Source: Strongylocentrotus purpuratus (taxonomy: Eukaryota; Echinodermata; Echinoidea; Camarodonta; Strongylocentrotidae). From it: a stretch of 64,000 nt of DNA. This document shows, in pieces, positions 19,795-34,507 of this stretch. The notes under the pieces are model-generated. The model was not told the origin of the DNA and did no database searches. It saw only the letters and a list, made by a program, of their open reading frames with translations. The first letter of the stretch is position 1; each line of letters starts with the position of its first letter. The stretch spans positions 682,001 through 746,000 of the forward strand of contig NW_022145611.1 of assembly GCF_000002235.5 (NCBI RefSeq), written 5' to 3'. Position numbers and translations under genes: made by a program.

Positions 19795-19865
19795 GACACA
19801 TTGGTCTAGTGGATAGGCAAACGCCTGGCATCTGGAAGGTATCGGGTTCGACTCCCAGCTTTTTT
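19795..19865 (+). ncRNA. tRNA-like Pol III cassette, copy 9
   Basis: Only 881 nt after copy 8, because of the deletions in that unit. T tract with two A. Confidence 0.72.
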
Positions 19866-20768
19866 AGTGCTTTTTTTTTATTTTTTTTATTTTTTTTTTA
19901 TAAATCTTTGAAAAATAAAAACTGATGTTAAACCCATTTTTATCTCACTCAAAGAGTGATAAAATAATTATTGTTGGCAGTAATGTTGATGTATGGGAAA
20001 GGGTTCCAAATCTCAATATGTCAATGGATTCCTCAAACAAAATTGAAGAAAGGGCCTATGGTGAGGGGGGAGCAGCTGAGTGTAGGAAAGAGTGTAAGGG
20101 AGCCCCTTTGGGGGTCTTTTTTTTTCTTTTTTTTGACACGGTCGTCACCTAGCTGGCGGTCGTCAGCGTAGCCAGTGGCCGGTAGCGTTAGCCCCAAAGC
20201 CATGTCCAATTTTTAAACTACATTACTTTCTTCCTTTTATTCACTCTGTACACTCCCATGCCTTCCTTTTCGAGTCTGTAAACAACTTTACAACATGAAT
20301 TCAATGATGGGCAAGGTTTTACTTCTCATATGAGAGCGCCCTAACTTCGCGAGTTGATTCAAGCCCAATATGGGCTAACAACTGGCCTGCATACCCGAGC
20401 AGAATCATTTTGTGCTCGACAAAGACACACAGCCTTGGGTAAAGAGGTCCAATATTATTAATTTTTTTAGTTATATTTTTTCATTGACAGTATACTATTA
20501 ACTATCAGGAATATTGGATGCTCTGTTTCAAATACAGTCCAGATTGCCGCGCAATGAATTATCTCATGCTTCTTGTCCAAAAACCATATCTAACTGGTTT
20601 TTAAAACGGTATCATTTCAATTTCCATTTCCTCCTCAACAAAGGAGAAAATAACATTTGATACTCTTTCTTTAACAAGCGGCTCTCTGAATTAGTTAGAA
20701 TACCTCTTTTGCTACATCTACAACAAGAAGTATTAATATGTAAAAAAATACATGGAGATTACCAGTGT

Positions 20769-20839
20769 GACACATTGGTCTAGTGGATAGGCAAACGCCT
20801 GGCATCTGGAAGGTATCGGGTTCGACTCCCAGCTTTTTT
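20769..20839 (+). ncRNA. tRNA-like Pol III cassette, copy 10
   Basis: Spacing 974. Unbroken T tract. Confidence 0.72.
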
Positions 20840-20843
20840 AGTG

Positions 20844-20878
<35 letters not shown>

Positions 20879-21743
20879 ATCTTTGAAAAATAAAAACTGA
20901 TGTTAAACCCATTTTTATCTCACTCAAAGAGTGATAAAATAATTATTGTTGGCAGTAATGTTGATGTATGGGAAAGGGTTCCAAATCTCAATATGTCAAT
21001 GGATTCCTCAAACAAAATTGAAGAAAGGGCCTATGGTGAGGGGGGAGCAGCTGAGTGTAGGAAAGAGTGTAAGGGAGCCCCTTTGGGGGTCTTTTTTTTT
21101 CTTTTTTTTGACACGGTCGTCACCTAGCTGGCGGTCGTCAGCGTAGCCAGTGGCCGGTAGCGTTAGCCCCAAAGCCATGTCCAATTTTTAAACTACATTA
21201 CTTTCTTCCTTTTATTCACTCTGTACACTCCCATGCCTTCCTTTTCGAGTCTGTAAACAACTTTACAACATGAATTCAATGATGGGCAAGGTTTTACTTC
21301 TCATATGAGAGCGCCCTAACTTCGCGAGTTGATTCAAGCCCAATATGGGCTAACAACTGGCCTGCATACCCGAGCAGAATCATTTTGTGCTCGACAAAGA
21401 CACACAGCCTTGGGTAAAGAGGTCCAATATTATTAATTTTTTTAGTTATATTTTTTCATTGACAGTATACTATTAACTATCAGGAATATTGGATGCTCTG
21501 TTTCAAATACAGTCCAGATTGCCGCGCAATGAATTATCTCATGCTTCTTGTCCAAAAACCATATCTAACTGGTTTTTAAAACGGTATCATTTCAATTTCC
21601 ATTTCCTCCTCAACAAAGGAGAAAATAACATTTGATACTCTTTCTTTAACAAGCGGCTCTCTGAATTAGTTAGAATACCTCTTTTGCTACATCTACAACA
21701 AGAAGTATTAATATGTAAAAAAATACATGGAGATTACCAGTGT

Positions 21744-21814
21744 GACACATTGGTCTAGTGGATAGGCAAACGCCTGGCATCTGGAAGGTATCGGGTTCGA
21801 CTCCCAGCTTTTTT
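21744..21814 (+). ncRNA. tRNA-like Pol III cassette, copy 11
   Basis: Spacing 975. Second T tract has lost its C interruption. Confidence 0.72.
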
Positions 21815-21818
21815 AGTG

Positions 21819-21852
<34 letters not shown>

Positions 21853-22715
21853 ATCTTTGAAAAATAAAAACTGATGTTAAACCCATTTTTATCTCACTCA
21901 AAGAGTGATAAAATAATTATTGTTGGCAGTAATGTTGATGTATGGGAAAGGGTTCCAAATCTCAATATGTCAATGGATTCCTCAAACAAAATTGAAGAAA
22001 GGGCCTATGGTGAGGGGGGAGCAGCTGAGTGTAGGAAAGAGTGTAAGGGAGCCCCTTTGGGGGTCTTTTTTTTTTTTTTTTGACACGGTCGTCACCTAGC
22101 TGGCGGTCGTCAGCGTAGCCAGTGGCCGGTAGCGTTAGCCCCAAAGCCATGTCCAATTTTTAAACTACATTACTTTCTTCCTTTTATTCACTCTGTACAC
22201 TCCCATGCCTTCCTTTTCGAGTCTGTAAACAACTTTACAACATGAATTCAATGATGGGCAAGGTTTTACTTCTCATATGAGAGCGCCCTAACTTCGCGAG
22301 TTGATTCAAGCCCAATATGGGCTAACAACTGGCCTGCATACCCGAGCAGAATCATTTTGTGCTCGACAAAGACACACAGCCTTGGGTAAAGAGGTCCAAT
22401 ATTATTAATTTTTTTAGTTATATTTTTTCATTGACAGTATACTATTAACTATCAGGAATATTGGATGCTCTGTTTCAAATACAGTCCAGATTGCCGCGCA
22501 ATGAATTATCTCATGCTTCTTGTCCAAAAACCATATCTAACTGGTTTTTAAAACGGTATCATTTCAATTTCCATTTCCTCCTCAACAAAGGAGAAAATAA
22601 CATTTGATACTCTTTCTTTAACAAGCGGCTCTCTGAATTAGTTAGAATACCTCTTTTGCTACATCTACAACAAGAAGTATTAATATGTAAAAAAATACAT
22701 GGAGATTACCAGTGT

Positions 22716-22786
22716 GACACATTGGTCTAGTGGATAGGCAAACGCCTGGCATCTGGAAGGTATCGGGTTCGACTCCCAGCTTTTTT
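22716..22786 (+). ncRNA. tRNA-like Pol III cassette, copy 12
   Basis: Spacing 972. Second tract T8-CC-T8. Confidence 0.72.
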
Positions 22787-22789
22787 AGT

Positions 22790-22823
<34 letters not shown>

Positions 22824-23688
22824 ATCTTTGAAAAATAAAAACTGATGTTAAACCCATTTTTATCTCACTCAAAGAGTGATAAAATAATTATTGTTGGCAG
22901 TAATGTTGATGTATGGGAAAGGGTTCCAAATCTCAATATGTCAATGGATTCCTCAAACAAAATTGAAGAAAGGGCCTATGGTGAGGGGGGAGCAGCTGAG
23001 TGTAGGAAAGAGTGTAAGGGAGCCCCTTTGGGGGTCTTTTTTTTCCTTTTTTTTGACACGGTCGTCACCTAGCTGGCGGTCGTCAGCGTAGCCAGTGGCC
23101 GGTAGCGTTAGCCCCAAAGCCATGTCCAATTTTTAAACTACATTACTTTCTTCCTTTTATTCACTCTGTACACTCCCATGCCTTCCTTTTCGAGTCTGTA
23201 AACAACTTTACAACATGAATTCAATGATGGGCAAGGTTTTACTTCTCATATGAGAGCGCCCTAACTTCGCGAGTTGATTCAAGCCCAATATGGGCTAACA
23301 ACTGGCCTGCATACCCGAGCAGAATCATTTTGTGCTCGACAAAGACACACAGCCTTGGGTAAAGAGGTCCAATATTATTAATTTTTTTAGTTATATTTTT
23401 TCATTGACAGTATACTATTAACTATCAGGAATATTGGATGCTCTGTTTCAAATACAGTCCAGATTGCCGCGCAATGAATTATCTCATGCTTCTTGTCCAA
23501 AAACCATATCTAACTGGTTTTTAAAACGGTATCATTTCAATTTCCATTTCCTCCTCAACAAAGGAGAAAATAACATTTGATACTCTTTCTTTAACAAGCG
23601 GCTCTCTGAATTAGTTAGAATACCTCTTTTGCTACATCTACAACAAGAAGTATTAATATGTAAAAAAATACATGGAGATTACCAGTGT

Positions 23689-23759
23689 GACACATTGGTC
23701 TAGTGGATAGGCAAACGCCTGGCATCTGGAAGGTATCGGGTTCGACTCCCAGCTTTTTT
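23689..23759 (+). ncRNA. tRNA-like Pol III cassette, copy 13
   Basis: Spacing 973. Second tract T8-C-T7. Confidence 0.72.
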
Positions 23760-23763
23760 AGTG

Positions 23764-23797
<34 letters not shown>

Positions 23798-24661
23798 ATC
23801 TTTGAAAAATAAAAACTGATGTTAAACCCATTTTTATCTCACTCAAAGAGTGATAAAATAATTATTGTTGGCAGTAATGTTGATGTATGGGAAAGGGTTC
23901 CAAATCTCAATATGTCAATGGATTCCTCAAACAAAATTGAAGAAAGGGCCTATGGTGAGGGGGGAGCAGCTGAGTGTAGGAAAGAGTGTAAGGGAGCCCC
24001 TTTGGGGGTCTTTTTTTTCTTTTTTTTGACACGGTCGTCACCTAGCTGGCGGTCGTCAGCGTAGCCAGTGGCCGGTAGCGTTAGCCCCAAAGCCATGTCC
24101 AATTTTTAAACTACATTACTTTCTTCCTTTTATTCACTCTGTACACTCCCATGCCTTCCTTTTCGAGTCTGTAAACAACTTTACAACATGAATTCAATGA
24201 TGGGCAAGGTTTTACTTCTCATATGAGAGCGCCCTAACTTCGCGAGTTGATTCAAGCCCAATATGGGCTAACAACTGGCCTGCATACCCGAGCAGAATCA
24301 TTTTGTGCTCGACAAAGACACACAGCCTTGGGTAAAGAGGTCCAATATTATTAATTTTTTTAGTTATATTTTTTCATTGACAGTATACTATTAACTATCA
24401 GGAATATTGGATGCTCTGTTTCAAATACAGTCCAGATTGCCGCGCAATGAATTATCTCATGCTTCTTGTCCAAAAACCATATCTAACTGGTTTTTAAAAC
24501 GGTATCATTTCAATTTCCATTTCCTCCTCAACAAAGGAGAAAATAACATTTGATACTCTTTCTTTAACAAGCGGCTCTCTGAATTAGTTAGAATACCTCT
24601 TTTGCTACATCTACAACAAGAAGTATTAATATGTAAAAAAATACATGGAGATTACCAGTGT

Positions 24662-24732
24662 GACACATTGGTCTAGTGGATAGGCAAACGCCTGGCATCT
24701 GGAAGGTATCGGGTTCGACTCCCAGCTTTTTT
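24662..24732 (+). ncRNA. tRNA-like Pol III cassette, copy 14
   Basis: Spacing 973. Confidence 0.72.
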
Positions 24733-24736
24733 AGTG

Positions 24737-24771
<35 letters not shown>

Positions 24772-25636
24772 ATCTTTGAAAAATAAAAACTGATGTTAAA
24801 CCCATTTTTATCTCACTCAAAGAGTGATAAAATAATTATTGTTGGCAGTAATGTTGATGTATGGGAAAGGGTTCCAAATCTCAATATGTCAATGGATTCC
24901 TCAAACAAAATTGAAGAAAGGGCCTATGGTGAGGGGGGAGCAGCTGAGTGTAGGAAAGAGTGTAAGGGAGCCCCTTTGGGGGTCTTTTTTTTTCTTTTTT
25001 TTGACACGGTCGTCACCTAGCTGGCGGTCGTCAGCGTAGCCAGTGGCCGGTAGCGTTAGCCCCAAAGCCATGTCCAATTTTTAAACTACATTACTTTCTT
25101 CCTTTTATTCACTCTGTACACTCCCATGCCTTCCTTTTCGAGTCTGTAAACAACTTTACAACATGAATTCAATGATGGGCAAGGTTTTACTTCTCATATG
25201 AGAGCGCCCTAACTTCGCGAGTTGATTCAAGCCCAATATGGGCTAACAACTGGCCTGCATACCCGAGCAGAATCATTTTGTGCTCGACAAAGACACACAG
25301 CCTTGGGTAAAGAGGTCCAATATTATTAATTTTTTTAGTTATATTTTTTCATTGACAGTATACTATTAACTATCAGGAATATTGGATGCTCTGTTTCAAA
25401 TACAGTCCAGATTGCCGCGCAATGAATTATCTCATGCTTCTTGTCCAAAAACCATATCTAACTGGTTTTTAAAACGGTATCATTTCAATTTCCATTTCCT
25501 CCTCAACAAAGGAGAAAATAACATTTGATACTCTTTCTTTAACAAGCGGCTCTCTGAATTAGTTAGAATACCTCTTTTGCTACATCTACAACAAGAAGTA
25601 TTAATATGTAAAAAAATACATGGAGATTACCAGTGT

Positions 25637-25707
25637 GACACATTGGTCTAGTGGATAGGCAAACGCCTGGCATCTGGAAGGTATCGGGTTCGACTCCCAG
25701 CTTTTTT
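25637..25707 (+). ncRNA. tRNA-like Pol III cassette, copy 15
   Basis: Spacing 975. Second tract has an extra T before the C. Confidence 0.72.
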
Positions 25708-25710
25708 AGT

Positions 25711-25744
<34 letters not shown>

Positions 25745-26610
25745 ATCTTTGAAAAATAAAAACTGATGTTAAACCCATTTTTATCTCACTCAAAGAGTGA
25801 TAAAATAATTATTGTTGGCAGTAATGTTGATGTATGGGAAAGGGTTCCAAATCTCAATATGTCAATGGATTCCTCAAACAAAATTGAAGAAAGGGCCTAT
25901 GGTGAGGGGGGAGCAGCTGAGTGTAGGAAAGAGTGTAAGGGAGCCCCTTTGGGGGTCTTTTTTTTTTCTTTTTTTTGACACGGTCGTCACCTAGCTGGCG
26001 GTCGTCAGCGTAGCCAGTGGCCGGTAGCGTTAGCCCCAAAGCCATGTCCAATTTTTAAACTACATTACTTTCTTCCTTTTATTCACTCTGTACACTCCCA
26101 TGCCTTCCTTTTCGAGTCTGTAAACAACTTTACAACATGAATTCAATGATGGGCAAGGTTTTACTTCTCATATGAGAGCGCCCTAACTTCGCGAGTTGAT
26201 TCAAGCCCAATATGGGCTAACAACTGGCCTGCATACCCGAGCAGAATCATTTTGTGCTCGACAAAGACACACAGCCTTGGGTAAAGAGGTCCAATATTAT
26301 TAATTTTTTTAGTTATATTTTTTCATTGACAGTATACTATTAACTATCAGGAATATTGGATGCTCTGTTTCAAATACAGTCCAGATTGCCGCGCAATGAA
26401 TTATCTCATGCTTCTTGTCCAAAAACCATATCTAACTGGTTTTTAAAACGGTATCATTTCAATTTCCATTTCCTCCTCAACAAAGGAGAAAATAACATTT
26501 GATACTCTTTCTTTAACAAGCGGCTCTCTGAATTAGTTAGAATACCTCTTTTGCTACATCTACAACAAGAAGTATTAATATGTAAAAAAATACATGGAGA
26601 TTACCAGTGT

Positions 26611-26681
26611 GACACATTGGTCTAGTGGATAGGCAAACGCCTGGCATCTGGAAGGTATCGGGTTCGACTCCCAGCTTTTTT
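26611..26681 (+). ncRNA. tRNA-like Pol III cassette, copy 16
   Basis: Spacing 974. Confidence 0.72.
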
Positions 26682-26685
26682 AGTG

Positions 26686-26719
<34 letters not shown>

Positions 26720-27584
26720 ATCTTTGAAAAATAAAAACTGATGTTAAACCCATTTTTATCTCACTCAAAGAGTGATAAAATAATTATTGTTGGCAGTAAT
26801 GTTGATGTATGGGAAAGGGTTCCAAATCTCAATATGTCAATGGATTCCTCAAACAAAATTGAAGAAAGGGCCTATGGTGAGGGGGGAGCAGCTGAGTGTA
26901 GGAAAGAGTGTAAGGGAGCCCCTTTGGGGGTCTTTTTTTTTCTTTTTTTTGACACGGTCGTCACCTAGCTGGCGGTCGTCAGCGTAGCCAGTGGCCGGTA
27001 GCGTTAGCCCCAAAGCCATGTCCAATTTTTAAACTACATTACTTTCTTCCTTTTATTCACTCTGTACACTCCCATGCCTTCCTTTTCGAGTCTGTAAACA
27101 ACTTTACAACATGAATTCAATGATGGGCAAGGTTTTACTTCTCATATGAGAGCGCCCTAACTTCGCGAGTTGATTCAAGCCCAATATGGGCTAACAACTG
27201 GCCTGCATACCCGAGCAGAATCATTTTGTGCTCGACAAAGACACACAGCCTTGGGTAAAGAGGTCCAATATTATTAATTTTTTTAGTTATATTTTTTCAT
27301 TGACAGTATACTATTAACTATCAGGAATATTGGATGCTCTGTTTCAAATACAGTCCAGATTGCCGCGCAATGAATTATCTCATGCTTCTTGTCCAAAAAC
27401 CATATCTAACTGGTTTTTAAAACGGTATCATTTCAATTTCCATTTCCTCCTCAACAAAGGAGAAAATAACATTTGATACTCTTTCTTTAACAAGCGGCTC
27501 TCTGAATTAGTTAGAATACCTCTTTTGCTACATCTACAACAAGAAGTATTAATATGTAAAAAAATACATGGAGATTACCAGTGT

Positions 27585-27655
27585 GACACATTGGTCTAGT
27601 GGATAGGCAAACGCCTGGCATCTGGAAGGTATCGGGTTCGACTCCCAGCTTTTTT
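27585..27655 (+). ncRNA. tRNA-like Pol III cassette, copy 17
   Basis: Spacing 974. Confidence 0.72.
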
Positions 27656-27659
27656 AGTG

Positions 27660-27693
<34 letters not shown>

Positions 27694-28558
27694 ATCTTTG
27701 AAAAATAAAAACTGATGTTAAACCCATTTTTATCTCACTCAAAGAGTGATAAAATAATTATTGTTGGCAGTAATGTTGATGTATGGGAAAGGGTTCCAAA
27801 TCTCAATATGTCAATGGATTCCTCAAACAAAATTGAAGAAAGGGCCTATGGTGAGGGGGGAGCAGCTGAGTGTAGGAAAGAGTGTAAGGGAGCCCCTTTG
27901 GGGGTCTTTTTTTTTCTTTTTTTTGACACGGTCGTCACCTAGCTGGCGGTCGTCAGCGTAGCCAGTGGCCGGTAGCGTTAGCCCCAAAGCCATGTCCAAT
28001 TTTTAAACTACATTACTTTCTTCCTTTTATTCACTCTGTACACTCCCATGCCTTCCTTTTCGAGTCTGTAAACAACTTTACAACATGAATTCAATGATGG
28101 GCAAGGTTTTACTTCTCATATGAGAGCGCCCTAACTTCGCGAGTTGATTCAAGCCCAATATGGGCTAACAACTGGCCTGCATACCCGAGCAGAATCATTT
28201 TGTGCTCGACAAAGACACACAGCCTTGGGTAAAGAGGTCCAATATTATTAATTTTTTTAGTTATATTTTTTCATTGACAGTATACTATTAACTATCAGGA
28301 ATATTGGATGCTCTGTTTCAAATACAGTCCAGATTGCCGCGCAATGAATTATCTCATGCTTCTTGTCCAAAAACCATATCTAACTGGTTTTTAAAACGGT
28401 ATCATTTCAATTTCCATTTCCTCCTCAACAAAGGAGAAAATAACATTTGATACTCTTTCTTTAACAAGCGGCTCTCTGAATTAGTTAGAATACCTCTTTT
28501 GCTACATCTACAACAAGAAGTATTAATATGTAAAAAAATACATGGAGATTACCAGTGT

Positions 28559-28629
28559 GACACATTGGTCTAGTGGATAGGCAAACGCCTGGCATCTGGA
28601 AGGTATCGGGTTCGACTCCCAGCTTTTTT
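28559..28629 (+). ncRNA. tRNA-like Pol III cassette, copy 18
   Basis: Spacing 974. Confidence 0.72.
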
Positions 28630-28632
28630 AGT

Positions 28633-28666
<34 letters not shown>

Positions 28667-29530
28667 ATCTTTGAAAAATAAAAACTGATGTTAAACCCAT
28701 TTTTATCTCACTCAAAGAGTGATAAAATAATTATTGTTGGCAGTAATGTTGATGTATGGGAAAGGGTTCCAAATCTCAATATGTCAATGGATTCCTCAAA
28801 CAAAATTGAAGAAAGGGCCTATGGTGAGGGGGGAGCAGCTGAGTGTAGGAAAGAGTGTAAGGGAGCCCCTTTGGGGGTCTTTTTTTTCTTTTTTTTGACA
28901 CGGTCGTCACCTAGCTGGCGGTCGTCAGCGTAGCCAGTGGCCGGTAGCGTTAGCCCCAAAGCCATGTCCAATTTTTAAACTACATTACTTTCTTCCTTTT
29001 ATTCACTCTGTACACTCCCATGCCTTCCTTTTCGAGTCTGTAAACAACTTTACAACATGAATTCAATGATGGGCAAGGTTTTACTTCTCATATGAGAGCG
29101 CCCTAACTTCGCGAGTTGATTCAAGCCCAATATGGGCTAACAACTGGCCTGCATACCCGAGCAGAATCATTTTGTGCTCGACAAAGACACACAGCCTTGG
29201 GTAAAGAGGTCCAATATTATTAATTTTTTTAGTTATATTTTTTCATTGACAGTATACTATTAACTATCAGGAATATTGGATGCTCTGTTTCAAATACAGT
29301 CCAGATTGCCGCGCAATGAATTATCTCATGCTTCTTGTCCAAAAACCATATCTAACTGGTTTTTAAAACGGTATCATTTCAATTTCCATTTCCTCCTCAA
29401 CAAAGGAGAAAATAACATTTGATACTCTTTCTTTAACAAGCGGCTCTCTGAATTAGTTAGAATACCTCTTTTGCTACATCTACAACAAGAAGTATTAATA
29501 TGTAAAAAAATACATGGAGATTACCAGTGT

Positions 29531-29601
29531 GACACATTGGTCTAGTGGATAGGCAAACGCCTGGCATCTGGAAGGTATCGGGTTCGACTCCCAGCTTTTT
29601 T
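29531..29601 (+). ncRNA. tRNA-like Pol III cassette, copy 19
   Basis: Spacing 972. Confidence 0.72.
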
Positions 29602-29605
29602 AGTG

Positions 29606-29639
<34 letters not shown>

Positions 29640-30504
29640 ATCTTTGAAAAATAAAAACTGATGTTAAACCCATTTTTATCTCACTCAAAGAGTGATAAAA
29701 TAATTATTGTTGGCAGTAATGTTGATGTATGGGAAAGGGTTCCAAATCTCAATATGTCAATGGATTCCTCAAACAAAATTGAAGAAAGGGCCTATGGTGA
29801 GGGGGGAGCAGCTGAGTGTAGGAAAGAGTGTAAGGGAGCCCCTTTGGGGGTCTTTTTTTTTCTTTTTTTTGACACGGTCGTCACCTAGCTGGCGGTCGTC
29901 AGCGTAGCCAGTGGCCGGTAGCGTTAGCCCCAAAGCCATGTCCAATTTTTAAACTACATTACTTTCTTCCTTTTATTCACTCTGTACACTCCCATGCCTT
30001 CCTTTTCGAGTCTGTAAACAACTTTACAACATGAATTCAATGATGGGCAAGGTTTTACTTCTCATATGAGAGCGCCCTAACTTCGCGAGTTGATTCAAGC
30101 CCAATATGGGCTAACAACTGGCCTGCATACCCGAGCAGAATCATTTTGTGCTCGACAAAGACACACAGCCTTGGGTAAAGAGGTCCAATATTATTAATTT
30201 TTTTAGTTATATTTTTTCATTGACAGTATACTATTAACTATCAGGAATATTGGATGCTCTGTTTCAAATACAGTCCAGATTGCCGCGCAATGAATTATCT
30301 CATGCTTCTTGTCCAAAAACCATATCTAACTGGTTTTTAAAACGGTATCATTTCAATTTCCATTTCCTCCTCAACAAAGGAGAAAATAACATTTGATACT
30401 CTTTCTTTAACAAGCGGCTCTCTGAATTAGTTAGAATACCTCTTTTGCTACATCTACAACAAGAAGTATTAATATGTAAAAAAATACATGGAGATTACCA
30501 GTGT

Positions 30505-30575
30505 GACACATTGGTCTAGTGGATAGGCAAACGCCTGGCATCTGGAAGGTATCGGGTTCGACTCCCAGCTTTTTT
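30505..30575 (+). ncRNA. tRNA-like Pol III cassette, copy 20
   Basis: Spacing 974. Confidence 0.72.
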
Positions 30576-30580
30576 AGTGC

Positions 30581-30611
<31 letters not shown>

Positions 30612-31476
30612 ATCTTTGAAAAATAAAAACTGATGTTAAACCCATTTTTATCTCACTCAAAGAGTGATAAAATAATTATTGTTGGCAGTAATGTTGATGT
30701 ATGGGAAAGGGTTCCAAATCTCAATATGTCAATGGATTCCTCAAACAAAATTGAAGAAAGGGCCTATGGTGAGGGGGGAGCAGCTGAGTGTAGGAAAGAG
30801 TGTAAGGGAGCCCCTTTGGGGGTCTTTTTTTTTCTTTTTTTTGACACGGTCGTCACCTAGCTGGCGGTCGTCAGCGTAGCCAGTGGCCGGTAGCGTTAGC
30901 CCCAAAGCCATGTCCAATTTTTAAACTACATTACTTTCTTCCTTTTATTCACTCTGTACACTCCCATGCCTTCCTTTTCGAGTCTGTAAACAACTTTACA
31001 ACATGAATTCAATGATGGGCAAGGTTTTACTTCTCATATGAGAGCGCCCTAACTTCGCGAGTTGATTCAAGCCCAATATGGGCTAACAACTGGCCTGCAT
31101 ACCCGAGCAGAATCATTTTGTGCTCGACAAAGACACACAGCCTTGGGTAAAGAGGTCCAATATTATTAATTTTTTTAGTTATATTTTTTCATTGACAGTA
31201 TACTATTAACTATCAGGAATATTGGATGCTCTGTTTCAAATACAGTCCAGATTGCCGCGCAATGAATTATCTCATGCTTCTTGTCCAAAAACCATATCTA
31301 ACTGGTTTTTAAAACGGTATCATTTCAATTTCCATTTCCTCCTCAACAAAGGAGAAAATAACATTTGATACTCTTTCTTTAACAAGCGGCTCTCTGAATT
31401 AGTTAGAATACCTCTTTTGCTACATCTACAACAAGAAGTATTAATATGTAAAAAAATACATGGAGATTACCAGTGT

Positions 31477-31547
31477 GACACATTGGTCTAGTGGATAGGC
31501 AAACGCCTGGCATCTGGAAGGTATCGGGTTCGACTCCCAGCTTTTTT
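31477..31547 (+). ncRNA. tRNA-like Pol III cassette, copy 21
   Basis: Spacing 972. T tract with one A. Confidence 0.72.
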
Positions 31548-32450
31548 AGTGCTTTTTTTTTTTTTTTTTTATTTTTTTTTTATAAATCTTTGAAAAATAA
31601 AAACTGATGTTAAACCCATTTTTATCTCACTCAAAGAGTGATAAAATAATTATTGTTGGCAGTAATGTTGATGTATGGGAAAGGGTTCCAAATCTCAATA
31701 TGTCAATGGATTCCTCAAACAAAATTGAAGAAAGGGCCTATGGTGAGGGGGGAGCAGCTGAGTGTAGGAAAGAGTGTAAGGGAGCCCCTTTGGGGGTCTT
31801 TTTTTTTCTTTTTTTTGACACGGTCGTCACCTAGCTGGCGGTCGTCAGCGTAGCCAGTGGCCGGTAGCGTTAGCCCCAAAGCCATGTCCAATTTTTAAAC
31901 TACATTACTTTCTTCCTTTTATTCACTCTGTACACTCCCATGCCTTCCTTTTCGAGTCTGTAAACAACTTTACAACATGAATTCAATGATGGGCAAGGTT
32001 TTACTTCTCATATGAGAGCGCCCTAACTTCGCGAGTTGATTCAAGCCCAATATGGGCTAACAACTGGCCTGCATACCCGAGCAGAATCATTTTGTGCTCG
32101 ACAAAGACACACAGCCTTGGGTAAAGAGGTCCAATATTATTAATTTTTTTAGTTATATTTTTTCATTGACAGTATACTATTAACTATCAGGAATATTGGA
32201 TGCTCTGTTTCAAATACAGTCCAGATTGCCGCGCAATGAATTATCTCATGCTTCTTGTCCAAAAACCATATCTAACTGGTTTTTAAAACGGTATCATTTC
32301 AATTTCCATTTCCTCCTCAACAAAGGAGAAAATAACATTTGATACTCTTTCTTTAACAAGCGGCTCTCTGAATTAGTTAGAATACCTCTTTTGCTACATC
32401 TACAACAAGAAGTATTAATATGTAAAAAAATACATGGAGATTACCAGTGT

Positions 32451-32521
32451 GACACATTGGTCTAGTGGATAGGCAAACGCCTGGCATCTGGAAGGTATCG
32501 GGTTCGACTCCCAGCTTTTTT
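32451..32521 (+). ncRNA. tRNA-like Pol III cassette, copy 22
   Basis: Spacing 974. T tract with one A. Confidence 0.72.
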
Positions 32522-33426
32522 AGTGCTTTTTTTTTTTTTTTTTTTTATTTTTTTTTTATAAATCTTTGAAAAATAAAAACTGATGTTAAACCCATTTTTA
32601 TCTCACTCAAAGAGTGATAAAATAATTATTGTTGGCAGTAATGTTGATGTATGGGAAAGGGTTCCAAATCTCAATATGTCAATGGATTCCTCAAACAAAA
32701 TTGAAGAAAGGGCCTATGGTGAGGGGGGAGCAGCTGAGTGTAGGAAAGAGTGTAAGGGAGCCCCTTTGGGGGTCTTTTTTTTTCTTTTTTTTGACACGGT
32801 CGTCACCTAGCTGGCGGTCGTCAGCGTAGCCAGTGGCCGGTAGCGTTAGCCCCAAAGCCATGTCCAATTTTTAAACTACATTACTTTCTTCCTTTTATTC
32901 ACTCTGTACACTCCCATGCCTTCCTTTTCGAGTCTGTAAACAACTTTACAACATGAATTCAATGATGGGCAAGGTTTTACTTCTCATATGAGAGCGCCCT
33001 AACTTCGCGAGTTGATTCAAGCCCAATATGGGCTAACAACTGGCCTGCATACCCGAGCAGAATCATTTTGTGCTCGACAAAGACACACAGCCTTGGGTAA
33101 AGAGGTCCAATATTATTAATTTTTTTAGTTATATTTTTTCATTGACAGTATACTATTAACTATCAGGAATATTGGATGCTCTGTTTCAAATACAGTCCAG
33201 ATTGCCGCGCAATGAATTATCTCATGCTTCTTGTCCAAAAACCATATCTAACTGGTTTTTAAAACGGTATCATTTCAATTTCCATTTCCTCCTCAACAAA
33301 GGAGAAAATAACATTTGATACTCTTTCTTTAACAAGCGGCTCTCTGAATTAGTTAGAATACCTCTTTTGCTACATCTACAACAAGAAGTATTAATATGTA
33401 AAAAAATACATGGAGATTACCAGTGT

Positions 33427-33497
33427 GACACATTGGTCTAGTGGATAGGCAAACGCCTGGCATCTGGAAGGTATCGGGTTCGACTCCCAGCTTTTTT
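33427..33497 (+). ncRNA. tRNA-like Pol III cassette, copy 23
   Basis: Spacing 976. T tract with one A. Confidence 0.72.
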
Positions 33498-34400
33498 AGT
33501 GCTTTTTTTTTATTTTTTTTTTTTTTTTTTTTATAAATCTTTGAAAAATAAAAACTGATGTTAAACCCATTTTTATCTCACTCAAAGAGTGATAAAATAA
33601 TTATTGTTGGCAGTAATGTTGATGTATGGGAAAGGGTTCCAAATCTCAATATGTCAATGGATTCCTCAAACAAAATTGAAGAAAGGGCCTATGGTGAGGG
33701 GGGAGCAGCTGAGTGTAGGAAAGAGTGTAAGGGAGCCCCTTTGGGGGTCTTTTTTTTCTTTTTTTTGACACGGTCGTCACCTAGCTGGCGGTCGTCAGCG
33801 TAGCCAGTGGCCGGTAGCGTTAGCCCCAAAGCCATGTCCAATTTTTAAACTACATTACTTTCTTCCTTTTATTCACTCTGTACACTCCCATGCCTTCCTT
33901 TTCGAGTCTGTAAACAACTTTACAACATGAATTCAATGATGGGCAAGGTTTTACTTCTCATATGAGAGCGCCCTAACTTCGCGAGTTGATTCAAGCCCAA
34001 TATGGGCTAACAACTGGCCTGCATACCCGAGCAGAATCATTTTGTGCTCGACAAAGACACACAGCCTTGGGTAAAGAGGTCCAATATTATTAATTTTTTT
34101 AGTTATATTTTTTCATTGACAGTATACTATTAACTATCAGGAATATTGGATGCTCTGTTTCAAATACAGTCCAGATTGCCGCGCAATGAATTATCTCATG
34201 CTTCTTGTCCAAAAACCATATCTAACTGGTTTTTAAAACGGTATCATTTCAATTTCCATTTCCTCCTCAACAAAGGAGAAAATAACATTTGATACTCTTT
34301 CTTTAACAAGCGGCTCTCTGAATTAGTTAGAATACCTCTTTTGCTACATCTACAACAAGAAGTATTAATATGTAAAAAAATACATGGAGATTACCAGTGT

Positions 34401-34471
34401 GACACATTGGTCTAGTGGATAGGCAAACGCCTGGCATCTGGAAGGTATCGGGTTCGACTCCCAGCTTTTTT
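34401..34471 (+). ncRNA. tRNA-like Pol III cassette, copy 24
   Basis: Spacing 974. Confidence 0.72.
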
Positions 34472-34476
34472 AGTGC

Positions 34477-34507
<31 letters not shown>
